Shown: positions 57,686-64,000 of the stretch, piece by piece | Layout of the letters: every line of letters begins with the position of its first letter | Position numbering within the stretch: position 1 is the stretch's first letter | Assembly: GCF_000166055.1 (NCBI RefSeq) | Contig: NC_014664.1 | Span: forward strand, 3,627,501-3,691,500 | DNA length: 64,000 bases | Direction of reading: 5' to 3' | Origin: Rhodomicrobium vannielii ATCC 17100 | Lineage (GTDB): Bacteria > Pseudomonadota > Alphaproteobacteria > Rhizobiales > Rhodomicrobiaceae | Made by a program: the position numbers and the translations under genes | Notes under the pieces: generated by a model | Database searches by the model: none | What the model saw: only the letters and a program-made list of their open reading frames with translations | What the model was told of the DNA's origin: nothing

Positions 57686-58732
57686 CTACCGGTCCACGGG
57701 GTCGCGGCGGGCGCGCGCGGCGATCTCGCGAAGCGCACCGGCGAGGCGGTTTTGCTCTCTCAACACGGAGGCAAGCTCGCCCTGATTGTGCGACTGCTCA
57801 TCCACCCACTCGCGCAAGACCTTTTGCTCCGCGCGCATCTGTTGCACGAGCTTGTCGATGCCATCAGAAAGCTTGGCGAGGTGTTCGCTGTTCGCGCCGC
57901 CCCCGCGTATGAACCCGTGCTCGATCTTTTCGGCGAGGTCGGAGATGCTGCGCTGCATGTCGAGGAGTGCGAACCTGAGCTGAGCCTGCGAGCCGGGCGC
58001 GTCGGCCGGGCCTTCGGAGCGAAGTTCGGTGATGGTCGAGAGCCACTCTTCGAGTTCGTTGTAGAAGCGGGCCTGTGCCTGTCCGGCCTGAAGGTCGAGG
58101 AAGCCGAGGATGAGCGAGCCCGCAAGGCCGAACAGCGAGGCCGAGAACGCCGTGCCCATGCCGCGCAACGGCGCTTCAAGGCCGGTCTTCAGTTCCTGAA
58201 AGACTTCCGCCGTTTCCTTGCCTTCGGTGTTCAGCGCGGAAATGGTCTGGCCCACCGATCCCGTCGTTTCGAGCAGGCCCCAGAATGTGCCGAGCAGGCC
58301 GAGGAAGATGAGCAGACCGACGAGATAGCGCGTGGTTTCGCGGCTTTCGTCGAGCCGGGAGGCGATGGAATCGAGGATCGAGCGCATCGCGAAGGGCGAA
58401 ATCGTGCCCTGCCCCTGCCGCCGCTGCAACAGCGTCGCCATCGGTGCGAGCATGGCCGGCGAGCGATCCGTCGCCACGGGATCCGAGAGGCGGAAATTGT
58501 TCACCCAGCGCACTTCGGGGAAGAGGCGGAACACCTGCTGGAAGGTGTAGAGGATGCCGAATATCAGCACGCCCACGATCAGCGTGTTCAACGGGCGGTT
58601 GTGGTCGAAATTCTCGATGATTGGTTTGTGGATGATGAAACCGACCAAACCGGCGAGGATCAGGAACAGGAGCATGCGGCCGACGAACCGTCCGGGGCCG
58701 GATAACGTCTTGTAGTAGGGCGATTTACTCAT
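57686..58732 (-). CDS. MotA/TolQ/ExbB-like proton channel protein
   Basis: 348 residues from the ATG at 58732. Hydrophobic helices at about 17-40 and 52-70, then the MotA/TolQ core with LVGLLIFLGLLGTFWGLLETTGSVGQ and the GMGTAFSASLFGLAGSLILGF pair that lines the proton channel, and a helical C-terminal tail of about 110 residues. It pairs with the downstream MotB-like protein. No flagellar, tol-pal or ton genes are adjacent, and the tail is too short for ZorA, so this is a core alphaproteobacterial unit of unknown job. Confidence 0.85.
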   Translation of the reverse strand: MSKSPYYKTLSGPGRFVGRMLLFLILAGLVGFIIHKPIIENFDHNRPLNTLIVGVLIFGILYTFQQVFRLFPEVRWVNNFRLSDPVATDRSPAMLAPMATLLQRRQGQGTISPFAMRSILDSIASRLDESRETTRYLVGLLIFLGLLGTFWGLLETTGSVGQTISALNTEGKETAEVFQELKTGLEAPLRGMGTAFSASLFGLAGSLILGFLDLQAGQAQARFYNELEEWLSTITELRSEGPADAPGSQAQLRFALLDMQRSISDLAEKIEHGFIRGGGANSEHLAKLSDGIDKLVQQMRAEQKVLREWVDEQSHNQGELASVLREQNRLAGALREIAARARRDPVDR

Positions 58733-58846
58733 GATCAGCGTGTCCCGCGGTCGCGTCGATCCGTGCAAAACTCAAGCTTTGGGACGCCCTATACACCATT
58801 TGTGGAAAGCGCGGAATACAACTTCACCCTGAAAAACGCAACCTTG

Positions 58847-59641
58847 CTAAGCTTTAATGGCGATGCGTTTCAAAATCGCCGCATGAATCGACTCATTTCC
58901 GCAGACTATGGTGCCGGACTTCAGCATGTTGGAGCGGCCTTCTGCGTCGGACACGTAGCCGCCCGCCTCGCGAACGATGACGATGCCCGCAGCCATGTCC
59001 CACGACTGGATGTTGCGCTCCCAATAGCCATCGAAGCGCCCCTGCGCCACCCACGCCAGATCGACCGACGCCGCGCCCGTGCGACGGATACCGGCTGCAT
59101 CCACCATGACGTTGTAAATCTCGTGCAGGTTCTGCTCCTGCCCCGGCTTGCCGCGATGCGCGATGCCAGTGGCGATTACAGCCGCGTCGAGGTTATCGCG
59201 CGCGGCCACCCGCAGGCGGCGCGAGTCGTTGAAAAACGCGCCCTTGCCCTTCTCGGCGGTGTAAAGATCGCCCGTCGCCGGATTGTAAATGAGGCCCGCC
59301 ACGAGTTCGCCCTCGCGTTCGAGCGCGATGGAGATGGAGAACAGCGGGATGCCATGCAGGAAGTTCGTCGTGCCGTCGAGCGGATCGATGATCCAGACGT
59401 GCGACTTGTCCGGTCCTTCGACGAGGCCGCGCTCTTCCATCAGGAAGCAATAGCCGTGGCGCGCCTTCGACAGTTCCTCATAGAGGATCGTTTCGGCGCG
59501 GTGATCGGCGGCGGAGACGAAATTCGCCGGGCCTTTCACGCTGACCTGAAGGTGTTCGACCTCGCCGAAGTCGCGCGCGAGGCTGCGTCCCGCTTTCCGG
59601 GCTGCGTTGATCATGATCGTCATCAGCGCTGATGCGGGCAT
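58847..59641 (-). CDS. Inositol-1-monophosphatase family protein
   Basis: 264 residues from the ATG at 59641 with GTGGAG upstream. The magnesium motifs are FLMEERG, WIIDPLDGTTNFLHGIP and QSWDMAAGIVIVREAGG, the full IMPase signature. The closest functional group is SuhB, which dephosphorylates inositol-1-phosphate and acts in rRNA transcription antitermination; other sugar phosphates are possible. Separated from efp by 210 bases. Confidence 0.93.
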   Translation of the reverse strand: MPASALMTIMINAARKAGRSLARDFGEVEHLQVSVKGPANFVSAADHRAETILYEELSKARHGYCFLMEERGLVEGPDKSHVWIIDPLDGTTNFLHGIPLFSISIALEREGELVAGLIYNPATGDLYTAEKGKGAFFNDSRRLRVAARDNLDAAVIATGIAHRGKPGQEQNLHEIYNVMVDAAGIRRTGAASVDLAWVAQGRFDGYWERNIQSWDMAAGIVIVREAGGYVSDAEGRSNMLKSGTIVCGNESIHAAILKRIAIKA

Positions 59642-59851
59642 GGCGGGGCACTCCACGATGTCGGCGGCGGCTTGGGCCGGCCGAAAAAATCTGAAAACGA
59701 CGTGTTCGCGGGAGCGTAACACTTCCGCGTTGCGTCTTCGCGACAATGCCGGACGCCAGCTCAAGGCCGGTTCCGGCATGCGAAAACCGCGCTCCGATTG
59801 CATCGCGTCGAAGAGTGCGATGCTGACAAGGAAGCGCGTTATGAGGGTAGT

Positions 59852-60415
59852 CTACTCCGCGCGGCGGATATAGGCGATCTCGTTCGTATCGACGACGATC
59901 TTCTCGCCCGAGGAGATAAAGGGCGGGACCATGACACGCACGCCGTTTTCGAGCAATGCGGGCTTGTAGGACGAGGCCGCCGTCTGGCCCTTCACGACCG
60001 GATCGGCTTCCACGATGGTCAGCGTCACCTGATCGGGAAGTTCGATGCCGATAGCGCGGCCCTCATGCATCTCCACGATGACCTTCATGCCGTCCTGAAG
60101 GAAAGCCGAGCGCTCGCCGACGAAATCCTTCGCAAGCTCGATCTGCTCGTAGGATTCGGTATCCATGAAAACCAGCATGTCTTCCTGATTATACAGGAAC
60201 TGGAAGTCTTTCTGTTCGAGGCGAACCTTTTCCACCGTCTCGGACGACCGGAAGCGCTCATTGAGCTTCGAGCCGTTGATGAGGTTTTTCAACTCGACCT
60301 GATTGTAAGCCGGACCCTTGCCGGGCTTCACGGCCTGCGTCTTAACCGCAACCCAAAGGCTGTTGTTGTGCTCGATGACGTTGCCGGGACGGATTTCGTT
60401 GCCGTTGATTTTCAT
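59852..60415 (-). CDS. efp: Translation elongation factor P
   Basis: 187 residues from the ATG at 60415. It helps ribosomes through polyproline stretches. [17 protein letters not shown] and the loop [11 protein letters not shown] with Lys33, the residue modified by beta-lysylation in many bacteria, are clear. C-terminal motifs [21 protein letters not shown] are family signatures. No epmA/epmB genes are near. Confidence 0.97.
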   Translation of the reverse strand: MKINGNEIRPGNVIEHNNSLWVAVKTQAVKPGKGPAYNQVELKNLINGSKLNERFRSSETVEKVRLEQKDFQFLYNQEDMLVFMDTESYEQIELAKDFVGERSAFLQDGMKVIVEMHEGRAIGIELPDQVTLTIVEADPVVKGQTAASSYKPALLENGVRVMVPPFISSGEKIVVDTNEIAYIRRAE

Positions 60416-60526
60416 GGAAGCGCTCGCGCGTAAGAATTCATTGCGCAAGGTGTGGCGGATGCGCCGGGGTTGTGTCAAGGGCAAGCGGACGAAACACCGC
60501 AGCGAACCTTGCAGGCAGCCGCCGAG

Positions 60527-61651
60527 TTATTCGCTTTCCTCCGCCGTTTCCCGGTTCGCGGCCGCCTTCGTGAAATAGTCGGGCGAGCGCATCTCGATGA
60601 GGCGCGATGCTGTGCGCTCGAAAAGCTCCGAGCCGTCGCCCGCCTTGTAGAGATCGTCCGGCTGCGCATCGGCCGAGGCGACGAAGCCGGTCCGCGCATC
60701 GTAAAGCGTATCGATGAAGGTGATGAAGCGGCGCGCGGCGTTGCGGTCTGCGGGTGTCAGGACCGGAATGCCATCCACGAAAATCGTGTGGTAGTGCCGG
60801 ACGAGCGCCAGATAATCGGAGGCGGCGGTCGGCTGCTGGAAAAGCTCCGCGAAGGTGAAGCGCGCGGCGCCGAGGCATGCGCGCGGAACGTGAAGCTCGC
60901 GGCCGAGCACCGGGATGGCTTCGGGCGCACAAGGTTCGCCAAAGGTGAGCTTCTTCCAAAGCTCGTCCATGGCGACTTTCGCGGCCGAGTCGGCGGGCGT
61001 GAAATACAGCGCGCCGTGGGTGAGGTGCTGAAGGCGATAATCCTGCGCGGATTCCAGTTGCAGAACCTCCATCGTGTTCTCGATCAGATGGATGAAGGGC
61101 ACGAACTGGTCGCGGTTGCGCCCGTTCTTGTAAAGCTGCATCGGGTGCGCGTTCGAGGTGAAGACGACGACCGTCCCCGCATCGAACAGCGTGGCGAACA
61201 GGCGGCTGACGATGGTGGCGTCGGCGATGTCGGTCACGAACAGCTCATCGAGGCACAGAAGCCGCGCCTCCGCCGCGATGGACTTCGCCACGGACACGAT
61301 CGGATCGTCCTTCGCCGCGCGCCGCGCCACCGTCAGCGCGGCATGGACATCGGCCATGAACTCGTGGAAGTGCGCGCGGCGCTTCTTCTCGACCTGCGCT
61401 TCCTGATAGAAAAGGTCCATCAGCATCGTCTTGCCGCGCCCGACCGCGCCGTAGACGTAAAGCCCTTTCGGCACCTCGCCGCGCTTCCGCGTGAAGAAGG
61501 AGAAGAAGTCCGTCTTCGTCGGCGCGACATAGAGCGCGAGCCGGTTTGTGAGGATTTGCAGTTTCTCGACGGCGAGCGCCTGCGCGGGGTCAGGTGAGAT
61601 CTTACCGTCAGCCAGAAGGCGGCGGTAGCGTTCCAGGAGACCGGCTGTCAT
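60527..61651 (-). CDS. zapE: Cell-division ATPase ZapE (AFG1-like)
   Basis: 374 residues. Walker A GAVGRGKT at 68-75, the family-specific FHEFMADVHAAL, Walker B LLCLDELFVTDIADA and VVVFTSNAHPMQLYKNGRNRDQF match the AFG1/ZapE ATPases, which associate with the Z-ring and can promote FtsZ bundle disassembly in E. coli. Located six bases after the MJ0042-finger gene and close to ftsE. Confidence 0.93.
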   Translation of the reverse strand: MTAGLLERYRRLLADGKISPDPAQALAVEKLQILTNRLALYVAPTKTDFFSFFTRKRGEVPKGLYVYGAVGRGKTMLMDLFYQEAQVEKKRRAHFHEFMADVHAALTVARRAAKDDPIVSVAKSIAAEARLLCLDELFVTDIADATIVSRLFATLFDAGTVVVFTSNAHPMQLYKNGRNRDQFVPFIHLIENTMEVLQLESAQDYRLQHLTHGALYFTPADSAAKVAMDELWKKLTFGEPCAPEAIPVLGRELHVPRACLGAARFTFAELFQQPTAASDYLALVRHYHTIFVDGIPVLTPADRNAARRFITFIDTLYDARTGFVASADAQPDDLYKAGDGSELFERTASRLIEMRSPDYFTKAAANRETAEESE

Positions 61652-61657
61652 TATCGG

Positions 61658-63562
61658 TTAACGGACTTTCTTGAGCGCGAGTTCGATGGAAGACAATGTC
61701 GGACTTGGCGAGACCAGTTCAATATCGAAATCTTCGCGCTGCCTCGACCTTATCTTGGTTGTTCCACTGCGAAGCGCGGCGGAGTATTCGCGGTCGAGCG
61801 CGGGATCGCGATCCTTGATGGTGATCGTGAAGTCCGGCATTTTGACCTTGCGCTTTGACGTGTTGTAAATGGCCCCGCTGACGAGAAGCGTCGGTTTGCC
61901 GTCCGTAAGCGTCCATTTGTATGTGACGGCATCGAATGAGAGCGGCTGAACCGTGACGGGCATTCCGAACGCGCTATAGAGCGGCGCAAGGCCCGGCGCT
62001 GAGTCGGCGACGATATCGCGAAAAGCGAAAAGGCCAACCACGAGCCCGGCGGCGACGGTCACGAAAAGCCCCCACGCCGCAGCGACCGCGAGGCTCCCGA
62101 AGCCACGGCGCGCCACGCCAGACGTTTCCTGTGTTTCCTCGATTTCGCGCGCGAGGCGAGGATCGAAACTCGCTTCCTCCGCTTCCTCGGCGGCCGGATA
62201 AGCATCCTCGGCCGGTGCGATCGGCGCGCGTACCTGCGGGCGTTTCCAGATCGCCGCGAGATCGCCTTGAAGATCGTCTTCGGCGCGCACTTCCTCGCGT
62301 GGCCCAGCCGCAGCGCGGAGATGGCTCTCCAGCTCCTCGGCCAGTTCCTTGTCGTCCGAAGCTTCGGAAAATTGCGACTGCATCGCTTTCCGCAGCTCGG
62401 CCTCGGGATCGGCGGACGAGACTGCGTGCTCTTGCGCGGGCGTCCAGCGAGGGGCGGCGGAAGCGGCGCTGCCGGTAGCCGCCGAGCCTGCGCTTTCTTC
62501 CCTGCGCTCGTCTTCGGGAGCCCGCCAGGCGTTGCGATCATACTTGCCTTCGCGCCACTCACCCAAGCCTTGGGTTACGGGCGCGCCTGCATCCTTACCG
62601 CTCGCGGACAAATCGCTGTTGCGCGCCGCCTCGCTGACTGGCGCTGTCATGGGCGAGGAAAAGGAATGGCCCGCAAGGGACGGGCGGCCGTCGCCGAGGC
62701 TCGAAAACACGCCGCGAACGGCTGCGCGTGCTTCCTCCAGCGTGCGAAGATCGGGTTCGGCAGGCTCAGCCGTGTCGGCTCCAGCAACGTGCGGCTGGCG
62801 CGGAAAGGGGATCGTTTCGGCGATTTGGGGCGAAGCGGCCGCTTCCTTGGCTAATGTGGAAGCTTCGGCGTCTTTCTGCTTGCGGCGACGGCGGAAGCTG
62901 CCAAACCAGCTCACCTTGCCGTCCTCAGGCGGAGCATCCTGCCCGCTCACGTCCTCGGCATCTGGAGCCTGCGGCTTGGCAGAAGACACCGCCTCCTCGG
63001 CGGGCACATCCTCTGCGGGCTCTCGCGCCGCCTGCGGCTCATGCTGAGCAACCTCCGGCGCGTCGCGCTCGTCGTCCGACGAAGGCGCGACACTGGCGGC
63101 CGCCTCCGTCTCGGCTTCCGGGCGAACATCGGGTTCGTCGGGCAAATCGGCGTCGTCGCGGCGCCAACCTTCACCGAAAGAGGCGTAACGCGTTTCCGGC
63201 ACGGTGTCGTCTTGCGCGGGCTCCTCGGCGAGATGCTGCTGCACCGCTGCTTCGATATCCGCATCGGCATGAGCATCCGGCGCGGCCTCCTCGCGCTTCG
63301 GCTGGGGAGCGGCTTCCGCGGCCCATTGCCGCCGCAGTTCTGCGGCGAGATCGCGCTTCTGACGCTCCACCTCGGGAACGGAGGGCTCTTCCTCGGCAAC
63401 ACGCTGCGTTCCGGCGCCTTGAAACTCCAGCGGCTCCGCCACCGCGTCAGGCAGCGCGCGCCAGACCGTGCCGCATTTGGCACAACGGACGGAGCGGCCT
63501 TCCGGCGGCAGTGTGGCCTTGATGTCATAGCGCGTCGTGCAGGCCGGGCATTCGATGATCAT
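61658..63562 (-). CDS. MJ0042-type zinc-ribbon protein with disordered acidic linker and TM
   Basis: 634 residues. The N-terminal zinc ribbon has Cys5, Cys8, Cys27 and Cys30 (IIECPACTTRYDI, VRCAKCGTVWRAL). About 420 residues of low-complexity Glu/Ala/Pro-rich sequence follow, then a transmembrane helix (LAVAAAWGLFVTVAAGLVVG) and a C-terminal domain of about 130 residues (YKWTLTDGKPTLLVSGAIYN). This domain type (DUF3426-like) is common beside ftsEX in alphaproteobacteria. Function unknown. Divergent from ftsE across 117 bases. Confidence 0.85.
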   Translation of the reverse strand: MIIECPACTTRYDIKATLPPEGRSVRCAKCGTVWRALPDAVAEPLEFQGAGTQRVAEEEPSVPEVERQKRDLAAELRRQWAAEAAPQPKREEAAPDAHADADIEAAVQQHLAEEPAQDDTVPETRYASFGEGWRRDDADLPDEPDVRPEAETEAAASVAPSSDDERDAPEVAQHEPQAAREPAEDVPAEEAVSSAKPQAPDAEDVSGQDAPPEDGKVSWFGSFRRRRKQKDAEASTLAKEAAASPQIAETIPFPRQPHVAGADTAEPAEPDLRTLEEARAAVRGVFSSLGDGRPSLAGHSFSSPMTAPVSEAARNSDLSASGKDAGAPVTQGLGEWREGKYDRNAWRAPEDERREESAGSAATGSAASAAPRWTPAQEHAVSSADPEAELRKAMQSQFSEASDDKELAEELESHLRAAAGPREEVRAEDDLQGDLAAIWKRPQVRAPIAPAEDAYPAAEEAEEASFDPRLAREIEETQETSGVARRGFGSLAVAAAWGLFVTVAAGLVVGLFAFRDIVADSAPGLAPLYSAFGMPVTVQPLSFDAVTYKWTLTDGKPTLLVSGAIYNTSKRKVKMPDFTITIKDRDPALDREYSAALRSGTTKIRSRQREDFDIELVSPSPTLSSIELALKKVR

Positions 63563-63679
63563 CGGATCAACTCTGTTCTTCGTTTTCCGCTACCGCCGTC
63601 TCGGCTTTGTCGAAATCAATTGCTAGATCGACCCGGGCTTATCATAAATCGGCTCGGGAGCGAACAGCAGGGTTGAGGT

Positions 63680-64000
63680 TGTGAATACCGGTCATGCTCT
63701 TATTCGATTCGAGAACGTCGGTCTCCGTTATGGGGCCGGCCAGGAAGTCCTGCGCGACGTAAATTTTCATCTGCATCCTGGCTCGTTTCACTTCCTGACC
63801 GGAGCGTCCGGCGCCGGGAAGACAACGCTCCTCCGCATGCTTTTCATGTCGCTCAGGCCAACGCGCGGCCTCGTCTATCTTTTCGGACGAAATATCGCCA
63901 AGAATACGACCAGTCAGCGCGCGGATCTCCGGCGACGCATCGGCATCGTCTTTCAGGATTTTCGCCTGCTCGACCATCTCACGACATGGGAGAACGTGGC
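63680..64000 (+). CDS. ftsE: Cell-division ATP-binding protein FtsE, partial
   Basis: 107 codons to the window edge, GTG start with AGGGTTGAGG just upstream. ABC ATPase features are LIRFENVGLRYG, Walker A GASGAGKT, and IGIVFQDFRLLDHLTTWENVA, the Q-loop sequence typical of FtsE. With FtsX it controls cell-wall hydrolases at the septum. The signature and Walker B motifs lie beyond the window. Confidence 0.93.

Noticed and set aside
56650-58732. Zorya anti-phage system (ZorA/ZorB)
   Set aside because: The MotA-like protein lacks the long ZorA tail and no zorC, zorD or zorE gene is adjacent; flanking genes are housekeeping.

Overview
The window is a GC-rich (about 60-65% by eye) stretch of a bacterial chromosome, most likely from an alphaproteobacterium of the Hyphomicrobiales/Rhizobiales. 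Supporting this are an alphaproteobacterial-type LexA box (GAAC-N7-GAAC) upstream of ssb, a DUF4175/TIGR02302 protein, a BcsS-like outer-membrane protein, an MJ0042-finger protein divergent from ftsE, and an iron-only nitrogenase cluster. A phototrophic or methylotrophic diazotroph such as Rhodomicrobium would fit, but the species is an inference.

Layout. 1-4478: minus-strand trehalose operon (otsB, GH15 glucoamylase/trehalase-like, otsA, glucokinase cut by the window edge). 4671-5482: frameshifted GNAT gene. 5624-9553: orphan phage module (tail-fibre-like protein, GH108 endolysin, holin-like and small membrane proteins) with no integrase, capsid or terminase. 9636-18319: housekeeping genes (HU, ssb, gyrA, coaD, two cyclophilins, queA-tgt). 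18250-23704: accessory genes (EamA transporter, NAD(P)-binding protein, DUF1428, MarR, M23-like protein, BcsS-like protein, TPR protein). 23710-28724: a 4'-phosphopantetheinyl transferase convergent with a 1351-residue A-T-(membrane/hexapeptide) synthetase of the Pls/PosA (poly-epsilon-lysine synthetase-like) type. 29285-30691: leuC.

30838-39010: a compact Fe-only nitrogenase locus on the minus strand: anfA (activator), then anfH-anfD-anfG-anfK-anfO and a gamma-glutamylcyclotransferase-like gene. A perfect sigma-54 -24/-12 promoter lies 66 bases before anfH, and the AnfG delta subunit and cofactor ligands Cys257/His423 in AnfD are visible. AnfA keeps the Cys21/Cys26 pair and a GSFTGA loop.

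39229-42389: L,D-transpeptidase and an Hsp70-like protein embedded among three gene remnants (a frameshifted small ORF, a truncated sensor N-terminus, a phage-type primase fragment). 42492-53257: MocR regulator, BenE-type permease, tRNA-Met(CAU), PmtA-like methyltransferase, mnmA, a transporter-fused hybrid histidine kinase, a glycosyltransferase and sufE. 53354-64000: conserved cell-envelope/division and housekeeping genes (DUF4175, recR, a MotB-like/MotA-like pair, inositol monophosphatase, efp, zapE, MJ0042-finger protein, start of ftsE).

A family of palindromic intergenic repeats is scattered through the first 21 kb. Two copies form a composite element of about 160 bp in opposite orientations. 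Two elements start at CTAG and supply the stop codon of the preceding gene.
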